In this document: positions 19,893-32,200 of the stretch, one piece after another
How the letters are laid out: every line of letters begins with the position of its first letter
How positions within the stretch are numbered: position 1 is the first letter of the stretch
Source of the DNA: Epithemia pelagica
Lineage: Eukaryota; Bacillariophyta; Bacillariophyceae; Surirellales; Surirellaceae
Assembly: GCA_946965045.2 (NCBI GenBank)
Contig: OX337228.1
Span: 682,001 to 746,000, forward strand
Direction: 5' to 3'
Length of the DNA: 64,000 nucleotides
Notes under the pieces: generated by a model
What the model was told of the DNA's origin: nothing
What the model saw: the letters and a program-made list of their open reading frames with translations, nothing else
Databases searched by the model: none
Translations under genes and position numbers: made by a program

Positions 19893-21110
19893 TGCCTTCG
19901 TAGGTGAAGCGGACAGACTGCGCATTCTACCGGCCAAAAGACCATGGTGGTCTTTTAGGATTACTCACTCAATATAGCACCTCCATAGAACTGTGATGAT
20001 AGACTTCATCCTCAGACAATGCTTTAGGTCCCCACGGGGCAGATTTTCCATATTGTCCATTCTGATGGAGTTCTTAGTCATCATTGTAGAATCATTTTTT
20101 CTCTTTTGGCGATTTGGCCGCTAGATTGCCGGTTGGCCGGTGACTTCACCATGGTATTTCTCCACCAATACTGGACCAAATGCCGTGAAATTGAAACATG
20201 TTATCGATCTTAGTGTAAATGAGAACGCGTTTGACCCCTATACGCTATCTCTAAGCATAGGATTCAAACGAGCTTTCATCCCATTGCGTTGATTTTTCGA
20301 CGCGGCACGTACCGCATGAGATTTGCATTGTCATTCGTCGTCCTGCAGCTCCACGGATCCGTCCGCTCCGGACGTCCTACTTAATAGGCTACTAATTTAG
20401 GTTCTACTTTAGAGATCTGGCGTGTCAAATCGACCATCGGCGGTATGGTCGTGAAGCAATGGCCAACCATCGATGAACGCTTCTTTTCGACGCACCACAC
20501 ACCACACGAGTTTTTGACCGAAGGATGACGAGATGCGAATCCACGGATCCGTCCGCTCCGGACGTCCTACTTAATAGGCTACTAATTTAGGCTCTACTTT
20601 AGAGATCTGGCGTATCAGATCGAAGATCGGAGCCTTGGATGTGATGGTCGAGGCGTTCATTGATGGACAATTGTTCGTCGTGGCACGGAGCACAATGATT
20701 TTGGACCAAAGGCCGATGCTGTGCCAAAATTTGAGAATTGCCGCTCCGGACGTCGTATTTAATAGACCTTTACTTTAGATACTACGTTAGGGTATCCAAG
20801 TCTCAGATTCAGTGTAGGGGCCCTGGTTCGCCACACCACACAGCACACGAGATTTCGACCGAACGACAAGACGCCCTGCGGCTCCACAGATCCGGCTGCT
20901 CTGGGTGTCCTAGTTTGTTGGCTTTAAGGTAAGCGTCTACGTGAGAGATCCGAAGTCTCAGATCTCTTACGTAGCAGCCATGGTTGTGATGAACGAGGTG
21001 ATCATCGTTCGGCGCTTTTTCGCCACACCACACACCACACGAGATTTCGACCGAACGATGACGCCATGCCAATTTTCGGCCACGGCCTCTCTGGAGTTCC
21101 TACTCACTAG
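19893..21110. repeat. Inverted partial copy of the segmental repeat and satellite
   Basis: 19893-20400 is the reverse complement of about 1880-2357, ending at the same GGCACTA boundary. It is followed by reverse-complement satellite units spaced close to 190 bp (GACCGAAGGATGACG, GACCGAACGACAAG, GACCGAACGATGACG). The ORF-bearing part of the repeat is missing. Right end is indistinct because units diverge progressively. Confidence 0.8.
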
Positions 21111-21429
21111 CTAGAGCATTGATTTAAACATCGTTTTAAAATGCCCAAGTCCCAGACTCTACGTACGGGCCATTGCTGTACTGATCGAAGCGATCATCGT
21201 CGAACTCTTTTTTTCGTGCCATGGACAACACGATTTTTCGACCGGAAGAGGACGTTGCTCAGCTTTCGTTTTGAAGACTGCTGATCTCTTCTACGTTATT
21301 ATTATCTATAGCTTTATTCTTGCGCCATGGTCATTCCAAAAGATGCGATCAAAGGCGGTGTTTTGATGCATTTTTTGTTGTTGCGCTTAAAAAAGAATCT
21401 GGCACGCGCTTTCAGGCTTAAATTGTATG
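21111..21429. other. Non-coding spacer
   Basis: Weak satellite-like remnants (CGAAGCGATCATCGTCG near 21187) but no gene. Confidence 0.4.
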
Positions 21430-21880
21430 TCCCACTCTCCCCCAAAATATTTAAACGGCTATTGTACAAAGTCCCCCAAAAATAAAAATGAGTTTTTTGC
21501 TTTTTGGCCTGAAGATTGAACATTGGAGACAGAGAGAGACGAGAAACAATGGGCCATCGAAGTCGAGAGCTCATCAGACATAAAACAATGGAAACTTTGT
21601 TGAGACCCTACAGTAGATTACTGAAGTTTCAGAGCTGGCGTAGGTGCCATGGTTGTCGAGCGCGAAGCGATCGTCGATGGACAATTTCTCGTCGTGGCAC
21701 AGACCACATGAGATCTCGACCAATAGACGACGCTACGCGGCTCGTTCAATCTGAGCTCTCTGCACGTCCTACGTAATGGAAACTTAGTTGAGAGCCTACA
21801 GTAGATTACGGAAGTGTCAGAGCTGGCGTAGGTGCCATGGTTGTCGAGCGCGAAGCGATTGTCGATGGGCGATTTTCGCG
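21430..21880. repeat. Distant satellite pair and a module repeated at 22800-22920
   Basis: The block beginning GAAACTT(T/A)GTTGAGA at 21591 is repeated at 21779, again 188 bp apart, with the shared core GGTGCCATGGTTGTCGAGCG. Just upstream, CCCCCAAAA... and AGAGAGAGACGAGAAAC (21440-21600) reappear in altered form at 22800-22920, so the two modules bracket the CTT tract. Confidence 0.65.
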
Positions 21881-22356
21881 TAGCAAGCGCGCTCTAACGA
21901 AATCCATACTGATCGTAAAGCAGAAACCGTTTTAACTAATGAAGCAAGTGTTTTGCATTGTTTCTAACGTCAGCACTATATGTCGTTACTCAGCTATAGA
22001 CTACTCGAGCCATGGAGGTGGCAAGCCTATTTTTCGTCGTCAGAACTATCGCACAGGTACGCGAACACAACCCTGCGCTTCTTGTTCTCGGGATGAGTCG
22101 GTTGAGTCGCGGCTTTTTTCTTCGTGGTGGCTCGCGGTGGGATCGGCACGGAAAAAGACGAAGATACATTGTAGGGAGGTTTCTTATCGACCTTGGAAGG
22201 ATCTCGTTGGCGGCAGCGTCCGGGGGATTGTCGTCGCATGAATTGTAGGAAGGGACTCGTGGCCTGGTTGTGATGCCATTTGTCGTGTTGCTTGGGAGGG
22301 GCCGCGATCAAGTGACGATGCGGTGCAGCAGAAGCTGGATCTTGGTGGGCTTTCCC

Positions 22357-22606
22357 TTCTTCTTCTTCTTCTTCTTCTTCTTCTTCTTCTTCTTCTTCTT
22401 CTTCTTCTTCTTCTTCTTCTTCTTCTTCTTCTTCTTCTTCTTCTTCTTCTTCTTCTTCTTCTTCTTCTTCTTCTTCTTCTTCTTCTTCTTCTTCTTCTTC
22501 TTCTTCTTCTTCTTCTTCTTCTTCTTCTTCTTCTTCTTCTTCTTCTTCTTCTTCTTCTTCTTCTTCTTCTTCTTCTTCTTCTTCTTCTTCTTCTTCTTCT
22601 TCTTCT
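22357..22606. repeat. (CTT)n microsatellite, about 250 bp
   Basis: About 83 near-perfect CTT/TTC triplets. It opens artificial long frames of Phe, Leu, Ser, Lys or Arg in all readings, none with coding flanks. A long homopurine/homopyrimidine mirror tract like this can form triplex DNA. Confidence 0.95.
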
Positions 22607-22946
22607 CGGAATTTTGTGGGAAGGTGGACACCAAGTCACCATGACTCCCAAGCGTCAACTCTTCGAAGACTATTCTATATAGATCAATACTGTATAATTC
22701 ACTCCTTCTCTTCATAAATTTTCGAGCGCTAGTGCTTACTTGAGGGCGTGGCGTGTCGAAAAAGATTTTGGCGTATAGCCAGGTATAGCATGGTCACACG
22801 TCCCCCAAATTTCCCCCAATCAATAGATGAATTTTCTTGTGAATGTGGACGGACAGAGAGAGGAGAGAGACAAGAAACTATAGGCCAGTGAAGTTGACAG
22901 CTCATTCAACACAACAATACTCTAAAGAATAACATGCAGGCATAAA
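22607..22946. other. Non-coding spacer
   Basis: Holds the second copy of the CCCCCAAA/GAGAGAC module (22800-22920). No gene. Confidence 0.4.
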
Positions 22947-25462
22947 CTAATATTTTGTATGGTCAAACTTGAGTCCGCCGAGCACTTTTGTAGGTGATTT
23001 GAAACGCAGATCTTGACTGTGCTTGTAGTATTTTTGGAGACGATGTTCCGAGTTGTATTTGGGCGGTAAATTGTATTCATTACTGGCTGGGTATGGGTGG
23101 GTGGTCCCATCTCGTCCTTGGTACACGTAGAAGTGGGAACGTGGATTGCCAAGACTGCCACTCTTGAAGCCTCCAGCGTGAACGGTATCACCTCGTGTGA
23201 TGAGGAGTGTTCCGTACGGAATGTCAATCACCTCACCCAACTTATCTTGTTCCTGGCCGCGACTTCAGTTACCTTACCCATACCATTAAACTCATCGTTC
23301 GCCACGAGACCTTTACGGTCCATGTTGCGCTGACGGATTTGCGGAGTGTACCTTTGTACAGGCCGCATTCTCTTCGCGATCTTGTTGCGGTTGTTTTCGT
23401 GGTTCGCCGTTCCAAGACCCCACGGTTTGCGCAACACTTCAAGAAGCTCCGTCGAAACCGCCAAAAAACGTCCTCGAGGATCACCAACGTCATCAATCAA
23501 CAAATGACCATGGTTCCTATTCAATGTGCTCGCTTTTTCTTCGGGACTCGCTTCCACCATGGCCGCGATTTGGGCTGGAGCTGCCGATCCTCCCGGACTG
23601 GACACATGACCGAATGTCAGGTTGTCTTGAACGGGAACCTGCGCGTATCCTCCAATAGGCAGCTGCCCATCGGTGGGCAAGGAATATGGCTGACTTTGCC
23701 CTTGGTACTGTCCCGATGCTTGGTACGGCGAGTGATGCTGCGTTTGGTGGTGGTGCGTTTGATGTTGGTACGGTTGGTGGTAGGGCGGAGGAGGTTGGTA
23801 CGGCTGGTAGTGCTGCGTTTGATGCTGGTACGGCTGGTGGTGCTGCGTTTGATGCTGGTACGGCTGGTGGTGCTGCGTTTGATGCTGGTACGGCTGGTGG
23901 TAGGGCAGAGGAGGTTGTTGTGGAGGATGGGGAAATTGCGGTGGCGGAGGATGAGGACTGTACTGTGGATGTTGGTGCGGTGGATGGCCATATGGAGAAG
24001 GTTGGGTCGGATGTCCGGGATGGCCGCGAGCAGGCAGAAGATCACGGACTTGAGGAGGGGAACCAAGAGGAACAGAGGTACCCACACCGACAACATCCTG
24101 AAAAGCACCACCAGGAGAATGGGGAGGATCAGGAACATGCACATGAGGAGCACGAGGCTGAGGATCAGTGCCAATAGGAGCATCATCATCTTGCAAAGGA
24201 GCACGTTTCTTTGTCTTCTTCTGCTTTTTTGTCATTCTCCGTGAATCTTCCTCCCTCGACCGACCTCGTTTTTTCCCCCCGCCATCTTCAGGTTCGTCAG
24301 GGACTTGGGTTGAAGCTCGGATGACTGGCTCCTCGTCGTTACTGGAAGATTCCTTGGAGAGGTTGTAAAATAAATACAACTCGTCGCCTTCCTTGATGTC
24401 CTTGGTTGCACGAACGATGAGATTTCTCTCGACTCGAACGTTGTATTTGCCATATGCTTCATGGGGAGGATCATCGGTCCCGTACTGTTTGTAGTAGTAG
24501 TCGTTGATCATGCCCATCCCCATGTAGAAGAAGTCTTCGGTGTCAGCTTGAACTGTGCGTGCTTCATCCTTGCTCACTCCGAACTGCAACGCATACTCGG
24601 TCCTTGGAACACTCCGCGAGGTGATGTCTAATCCTCCGTAGACACCAATCACCTCGTCTTCATCGTAGTTCTGTGCTGCGAACAGGCCAAAACCAGCGTC
24701 GTCAAGCTCCGATCTCTTCACAGTAAACAAATGCGTCTTTCCAAGCGAGATCTTGAAGATGGGATCGTGGTCGAACGAGTAGCTTAGCAACGAGGCAGGC
24801 TTGTAGTTCTTCCCACGATGCTTCTTCATCAGAATCCCAATTCCAGCTGACTTTGGCACCACTTCTGCATTCTTTTCCTTCTTCGTCCCTGAACCTGGCC
24901 TCCGAATTGGTGCATCTTTCACCGAAAAGGATATACTTATCTTTTTCGAGATGTACTCTCCAAAGGCAAGGACAAGCACAGCACCATTGTCGATCGAGGA
25001 CGCAAGATCCTTGAGTCCCTGTTTGAAATTTGTCCAGGGATCTCGCCCAGGAGCCCTCCGCTTCGCCACTGCAGCTATCGCGGCCTTGTAGTCTTTCTTG
25101 CGAACGTCGGTTAGGCGCTGGTCTGTCGCCGACTTTGACCCAGAATAGTCTTTGTCGTCGCCTTGATGACGACGAAGGCTGTCCGCAACCCTGTTTTCTT
25201 CCACGATTGCCAGATCCTCTTGCGAAAGTCTCCCATGACCCGCTCTTGCTGTCACTGTTGTCGTCGCTTCAGGAGGCGCTTCGTCTGCTGTCGCTGTCGT
25301 CGTCGCTTCAGGAGGCGCTTTGTCTGCTGCTGCCACTGCTGCTGCACCGGGTGCCTCTGTGATAGCATCTGCAGCATCCACAAGAACATGAAACCACGAA
25401 CCCATCCTTTCTTGATCTTGAGTTTGTGCTGCTTTGAATGATTTCTTCGTTGGTTCTGCCAT
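22947..25462 (-). CDS. SET-domain protein with Pro/Gln/His-rich linker and GD-H C-terminal domain
   Basis: The ATG at 25462 (GCCATGG context) is preferred to one 14 codons upstream. Residues 1-75 are Ala/Thr-rich, with a twice-repeated EAPPEATTT unit. A SET domain lies at about 245-367: AGFGLFAAQNY, VIGVYGG, MGMGMINDYYY, YNVRVERN and KDIKEGDELYLFYN, the cofactor- and lysine-binding motifs of protein lysine methyltransferases. A basic RKR region follows, then a low-complexity Pro/His/Gln/Tyr part with PYQHQTQHH repeats. The main frame ends at TGA 23228; a second frame, 23240-22947, carries IPYGTLLITRGDTVHAGG and GNPRSHFYVYQGRDG, which looks like the real C-terminus. One base shift or a very small intron around 23235-23275 would join them. 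Likely a nuclear methyltransferase; substrate unknown. Confidence 0.75.
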
Positions 25463-25820
25463 GGTCGAATAAGTGGAACGATGAAACGCGAAGAAACGCA
25501 CCACGTCTTCGTACTTCGCAGGTCAATTCAACAAAAACCGAAGAACGGGGTTTCGAAAACGGCCGTTAACTTATTAAGCCTTGCACGCTCCTGCGCGCAT
25601 TTTATGGTCGACGGGCGAGCATGCGCAGATTTTAGGCACTTTTTTTGGTATTAGTCCTGAAACAATGCGACTGCTTCACATGTATTTTCCCTCCAACATC
25701 GATCCACAGTTCATTCCACAACCATGTTTCCAAATCGGAAATTTGTTTTCTTCACCGTGTGCTTGCAGTATCGTTCAACTACGCTCTGAAGCATTGAGAA
25801 GAGTAACGAGAACGACGACA
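25463..25820. promoter_or_regulatory. Divergent intergenic region between SET gene and piggyBac-like gene
   Basis: The two start codons face away from each other across about 360 bp, so both promoters should lie here. GTTAACTTATTAAG near 25565 is AT-rich; no clear TATA box or Inr could be assigned. Confidence 0.4.
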
Positions 25821-26340
25821 ATGGGTTTGGGTGTTAATTCGAAATGCTTTATCAAAGCTGGGAAAAGAGCCTGTATCATTGTTCGGGCGATTGAGTTGCA
25901 CCGTTGGTTAGTTGCTATAGTTGACAAGGATGGCAAGCCTACGGACCAGACAGAAGAGAGATCATCGAAGCAGCTTCGCTTCGCCAAGAAGGACGAAGTT
26001 TTCCCTGGAGATCCAGTACCAGTTGAAGCCAACGATAATCCTGGCAACGGAACGGGCACGACTCAAGCCCTGACGGCGGCAAGAACAGCATCGGCTATGG
26101 GAATGGCTATGGCTACGGCTCCGACAACAACAACAACAACAGCATCATCATCAACATCAACGACAGTAGCAGCAGTAGCAGCAGCAACTACAGCAGCAAC
26201 AACAACGGCAGCGTCAGCAACGACGACAACAACTCCAAATGGGACAGCCACAACTCATGCCCAGACGGTGGCGACATCAGCAGTGACTGGAACGGCTTCG
26301 GCCACGACTACGACTACGGCTGCGACAGTATCAGGAGCAA

Positions 26341-26543
<203 letters not shown>

Positions 26544-27889
26544 GAAGCAGCAACGACAACGACCACTGACGAGCAAGCCGACATGGAAGCGAGCACATAT
26601 CACCCACCAATTCTGACAGATGTGAACCAAGACGAAGACAATCCGAACCTCGTAGCGCAAGCTGCGGAAGCGGAGAATACGAGTGAACCTCCAGTCAGTG
26701 AAGCCAACGGCAATGCAAATGATGAAGAGGAAGGTGGTGCTGCTGTTATTGCCGAGGCCACGGCCGCTGCCGCCGCCGATGAGGACGACTCGTCGGTTGC
26801 AGCAGCCGATAATGAAGCCGCTGAAGATATCCCAACGGAGCTTGTTGAAGATTCGGAGAATGAGGGTGCTGAGGAAGCGAACGCAATGGCTCTTGGTGCA
26901 CTTGTTGAGCAAAATGACGAGGTTCACCGTCAGAGAAAGGCGGCTTATGAGGCTCGAAAAAATCATCTCATTTCGACAAACTGGAAAGTTACAATTAAAG
27001 CGCCAAAGAAGAAAGGGATTGAGATTGGGGATAGGGTTTCTGATAGGGGCGCAAATCCTCGATTCGGGATAGTCGTAAGTGGGAGAAAGGATCCAGACAG
27101 CGAGAGAGGAAACCTGTGGACAGTGCTTTTCGATGGAGACGAGCAGGCCACCATTGACATTAAGTACACCCAACTTCGAAAGCCGGACGAGGACCGTTGT
27201 CTGGAAGATTGTCCGGGATTCGGCTCCACTGGACCCGGTGGTTGAATACCAAGAGGCTGTTGGAATTGTAGGCTTCGACTTTTTGGGAAAGATGGCTACG
27301 GACGAAATTAGCACCGAGAATGTCGAGTACAAGTTCCTCTTTCTTGATTTGTTGATTCATTTCTGGCCTGGTGAGTCAGAACTCTGTTTTTTTGAAGATG
27401 CTTTCGTGTAATTTTTGATTCTCATTTTTCTTTCAATTTGCTCATCTCTATAACAGGCAACTGGCGTGAACAGCTAAGCAATCTTAATTTATACTTAGGA
27501 CGGACAAATGGTACCCGCCACAAAAAGAAGAGGATTCGACCCGTGTCAGAAAAAGAATGGTGGATTGTTTGGGGAGTGATCCTCTCTTCAAATCCCCTCA
27601 AAAAGGGAGGAAATGCACGGCACCTGAGACGGGAGTGAAGCTTGTAGCAATCGGATACAAGTACAACTCGCGGAAGGTCCTTTTCTTTGTCATGACCAAA
27701 AATGCCGGGAACACAATGCCGGGATCGCCTTACATTACTCGATTTACCGATGATTTTGGCAATGTCAAAAGCCGGAAAGTCGAACGTCCTGACTGTATTT
27801 CGCAGTACTTTCGGTCCGCAAACAGAATTGATCGGCACAATCATTTACGCCAGGGTATCCTCCGTCTTGAGCACTACTGGAGAACAACT

Positions 27890-27941
27890 GATCCGTGGCT
27901 TCGTCTTGTTACAACGATCCGTGGCTTCGTCTTGTTACAAC
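27890..27941 (+). repeat. 26 bp tandem duplication causing a frameshift
   Basis: The unit starting GATCCGTGGCTTCGTC occurs at 27890-27915 and 27916-27941. Twenty-six is not a multiple of three. Removing one unit joins TTDPWLRLVTT to VFGMTVVDC in one frame. Confidence 0.9.
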
Positions 27942-28661
27942 AGTGTTCGGAATGACGGTGGTTGATTGTTTCCTTGGCCTGCGTTTTCATCTTCAAACAG
28001 AGCCATACTCGAGGTTCACGATCGACGACTTCGCGGACATGCTCGCAAACGACCTTCTGACGAATCCTTATGAAGATAATTGCGATAATCGAAAGGCAGG
28101 CATGTTACCAAACATCCCATCAACGCGTCGTCCACTGCTTTCGGTACAAACTGGTAGTTCTTCAACTAATGTGCCATCGAGCGTTCCCAATACGGAGGCG
28201 TCTCCTACCTCCATCGTGTCTGAGCTCACCTACGATTCAATGTTTTGCCATGAGGTTGTGGAACAGGCAGAAAAGTCTTCATCTGACCAGCGGCCCGTAA
28301 AGCGCAAATGTGCTGTTTGTGGTAATGACACGAGATCAATGTGTGGGCATCCAGCATGCCGCAGTTTTACCAAGCTTTATCGTGGTCAAGCTAAAATTGG
28401 AATTCCTTTGTGTAAGCCGTCCCTGGGTTGTCGTGAAGGGCAAGTGCAGACTTGCCTTGAACAGCACATTTGCGCAGTTATTGCGGCAAGCCGAAAGGAA
28501 AACGGCAACTGATTTGTCCCGAACACGAGAACTACGACTCTATATTGTTACATGGCTTTACATATTATAGTAAGTAAGAACTTAAGAATGCATTATTGAT
28601 GAGAGTATAAAAACCAGATTTTAGTATTAACGCTTATGTCATGGAACCGGCCTACGAGATT

Positions 28662-29187
28662 CTAGTACTTTCCTGCTTGGGCCACTTCTCCGTCGCTTTG
28701 TGATAAAGCGACATGAACGTAGTCATCCCAACAACACTCATCCGCACAGTAATGACCATGGGCCCCATTGCCATCTTGGTGTCTAAGGAATGGGCAGTTT
28801 CGATCGTGAGCTCTCCTTTGACAAGGGAGCTGCTTTTCGAACGGAACTTCCTGCACGCAATTTTTTTTGGATTGATCCAACTGGGATAACAACATCAGGC
28901 ATTGAGTCATCCTTCTTGTCTCGACCAAACGCGCTAATTGACAGCATCCCACCATTGTTACCGTACTTTGAGCGCTGCATAAGAACGACACCTCGATCCA
29001 CCACAAGCGTCCCCTTTTCGCCTTTCCCCCCCAGAGCGGCGTCTTGGACGTAGACATTCACACCCGCTTCGCCATAGATCGTTACACGGCTACCTTGGAG
29101 AAGAATCTCCTGCCCTTCATCTTGCATCACGGTGAACCCATTTGGAAGGAGAATTCGATTGTGCGATTCGTGCTCGTATTCCGACAT
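28662..29187 (-). CDS. Unknown small protein with Cys/His-rich C-terminus, probably two exons
   Basis: From the ATG at 29187 the first frame reads MSEYEHESHNRILLPNGF, then GSRVTIYGEAGVNVYVQDA and GGMLSISAFGRDKKDDS, a beta-rich, hydrophilic protein. A second frame ending at 28662 carries CPFLRHQDGNGAHGHYC and ECCWDDYVHVALSQSDG, a likely metal-binding end. A TGCAG acceptor at 28851 opens the second frame in phase, but the only in-phase donor found (GTTGTT at 28893) would give a 43 nt intron, so a frameshift is an alternative. Both frames look coding. No family recognised. 29188-29326 contains the upstream region before the segmental repeat begins. Confidence 0.5.
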
Positions 29188-29326
29188 CGTCTTATTACGT
29201 CTATTGTAAATGTAACAAAAGGAGTGGTGAGACGAGACGAGACAAACGAGCAGTCTCACCGTGCAAAACAAGCTTTAGATAGACACTTACTTCTTGTCGC
29301 CTACTCCTAATTGGATTGTCAAATGA

Positions 29327-31808
29327 AAGTCTTTACTTAGATGAGATTGCCACTCGGATGGCCGATCAATTCTCTCCTCTCTGCACGAAAGGACGAACGC
29401 GTCCGCGATCCTTCAGGTCAAACGTACAAAACTTCATTTGAGGTTTGGGGGAAACGGTGGGGACTGTCTACAATTGCCACTCGGGTTTAATTATTCCACC
29501 GTGACAGATTACTTAGGGAAAATTTCATCCGTTGCGCCGCGTGCCTTCCTCATTTTACAGCGCGACAGATTTTTTCCTGAGAGGCCTGATCTCATCAACC
29601 AAACAAAACGAGTGACCGTGATAAAGGGTGTCAACAAAAAACAAAAAGGATAGTATAGCAACGACAACACTATTGACGAGACAACAGCGAAAAGATATGT
29701 CGCTCTACATCGACAAGCGCCGGGTTAGTGCGCGGCTTCAAAGTCGCACTGACAAGAGTGTTGCGATGGCAACGGGTACGTCAAAACCCGCTCTTCGCCC
29801 CATCCATAAAGGTGCCCAGAAGAACAACAAGAACAACAAGAACAAGGAGAAGACGGTTACCAAGAAAGAGAAGGAAGAGCTCTTGGCCGGGTGTGATCCA
29901 ATCAAAGCTGGTGGCTCATCGATCCTCAAGATTCGCGATGACTTAGTTGAGCACGGATCGAACGGTGGAAGCAACACTCCTTTGCGCCACACCAAGATCA
30001 AGTTTGCTGATGAACTCAGCCCAGTTCATGAGGAGCTCAAGAAGCCTTTATCACGTGTCTCACTCATGAGCAACGCTTAACACTGCATCCTCTTGTGGAA
30101 CCGCTGTCGATAGCGAGCTTTCCTTTGACTTTGCCGAGACCCAACAAGATGAGCATGACGACGTCTACAACCATTATGTGGCCTCCTAATGATCCTGTAG
30201 TAAGTCTTTTGTAGCGCTGACCTTAAATTAGTCCAGACAGTTGTTTCATTAGTCACGCAACAGGGTTTCTGCCTTAGGAGCAGCGTAGTTGTCGCATACC
30301 TAGAAAACCTTTTGTCAAATCAATCATGACCTCATTCATCACAACCATGGATCCTACGTAAGATCTGAGACTGCTGATCTCTCAAGTAGAGCCTAAACTA
30401 AAAGATATGTTAATATCACGTACAGAGCCGCCATGGCCGAATATCGGCATGGCGTCATCGTTCGGTCGAAATCTCGTGTGCTGTTTGGTGCGTCGAAGAA
30501 GCCTCGAACGAGGATCGCATCTTTCATCACAACCATGGCGCCTACGTGAGATCTGAGACTTTCCAAACCTTATGTACATCTTAAACTAAATCGTATGTAA
30601 GTATCACGTACAGAGCCGAAATGGCCGAATATCGGCATGGCGTCATCGCTCGGTCGAAATCTCGTGTGCTATTTGGTGTGGCGAAAAAGTGTCCATCAAT
30701 GATCACCTCGTTCATCACAACCAAGGCTCCGATCTTCGATCTGATACGTCGGATCCCTAAACTAGAACCTAACGTAATAGAGTAGAGAGTAGGACGTCCG
30801 GAGCGGCCATATTTATGGAGCCGCATCTCGTCATCCTTCGGTCAAAAACTCGTGTGGTGTGTGGTGCGTTGAAAAGAAGCGTCCATCGATGGTTGGCCAT
30901 TACTTCACGACCATACCGCCGATGGTCGATCTGATACGCCAGATCTCTAAACTAGAACCTAAATTAATAGACTATTAAGTAGGACGTCCGGAGCGGACGG
31001 ATCCATGGATTCGCATCTCGTCATCCTTCGGTCAAAAACTCGTGTGGTGTGTGGTGCGTCGAAAAGAAGCGTCCATCGATGGTTGGCCCCATGGCCATAC
31101 CACTGATGGTCGATCTGATACGCCAGATCTCTCACGTCCGGAGCGGACGGATCCGTGGATTCGCATCCCGTCATTCTTCGGTCGAAAATTTGTGTGGCGT
31201 GTGGTGCGTCGAAAAGAAGGGTCCATCGATGGTTGGCCATTGCTTCACGACCATACCGCCGATGGTCGATTTGACACGCCAGATCTCTAAAGTAGAACCT
31301 AAATTAGTAGCCTATAAAGTAGGACGTCCAGAGCGGAAGGATCCGTGGAGCTGCAGGACGACGAATAACAATGCAAATCTCATGCGGTACGTGCCGCGTC
31401 GAAAAATCGACGCAATGGGATGAAAGCTCGTTTGAATCCTATGCTTAGAGATGGCGTATAGGGGTCAAAAGTCTTCTCATTTACACTAAGGTCGATAACA
31501 TGTTTCAATTGCACGGCATTTGGTCCAGTATTGGTGGAGAAATACCATGGTGAAGTCACCGGCCAACCGGCAATCTAGCGGCCAAATCGCCAAAAGAGAA
31601 AAAATGACCCTACAATGATGACTAAGAACTCCATCAGAATGGACGATATGGAAAATCTGCCCCGTGGGGACCTAAAGCATTGTCTGAAGATGAAGTCTAT
31701 CATCACAGTTCTATGGAGGTGCTATGTTGAGTGAGTAATCCTAAAAGACCACCATGGTCTTTTGGCCGGTAGAATGCGCAGTCTGTCCGCTTCACCTACG
31801 AAGGCACT
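29327..31808. repeat. Segmental repeat, copy 2
   Basis: Matches 1-2357 from AAGTCTTTACTTAGATG to GGCACTA. Differences are scattered substitutions, loss of a 9 bp unit and of 14 bp in the ORF, and a different number and arrangement of satellite units near 30780-31320, including a shortened unit at 31080-31140. Sequence left and right of it is unrelated to that around copy 1. Confidence 0.9.
29697..30080 (+). pseudogene. Broken second copy of the repeat-borne ORF
   Basis: Starts MSLYIDKRRVSARL like the copy at 371, but a 14 bp deletion after the codons for SLMSNA creates an immediate TAA at 30078-30080. The remaining 3' sequence is still present beyond the stop in another frame. Confidence 0.75.
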
Positions 31809-32013
31809 AAGTAACAGTACATAGCAAGCATATGTGCTGAAACCCGATGGTCCTTCGTACCTATTGACTCGTGCCAGGAGAAGTCGAAGTCATGTCGATG
31901 TCGACGAAGAGAAGCGTCGAAGAGAAAAGTGCCTAGATCGGAAACCGCGTAGGAGTAAAATTTCCCGCAAGAGATAGCGAGTATACCGAGCCAATGCAAG
32001 CAAGGCGAGTCGT

Positions 32014-32045
32014 CCCGGAGAGTGGGGTAAACCTGATAATATCAG
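32014..32045 (+). repeat. Left TIR of the Harbinger element
   Basis: Shares GTGGGGTAAACCTGATA with the complement of 35082-35113. Confidence 0.7.
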
Positions 32046-32200
32046 CCCCACTTCATCATAGAAAGGCAGACCGACTATGTTAGCTATTGCTAGGTTAGTA
32101 ATACGATCAACAGAATAATAGGTAACTTAAAATATAGTGTAATCGGTCCCCACCACCACCCAGTTTTTGCAACCGCGACACAAGAACACTTTACAGCTAT

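Noticed and set aside
22184-22715. Long open frames of poly-Arg, poly-Lys, poly-Phe and poly-Leu
   Set aside because: They are translations of the CTT microsatellite in different frames, without coding flanks.
23207-24244. 345-codon plus frame over the SET gene
   Set aside because: Opposite strand of the Pro/Gln/His low-complexity part; repetitive Leu-Val-Arg composition typical of a shadow frame.
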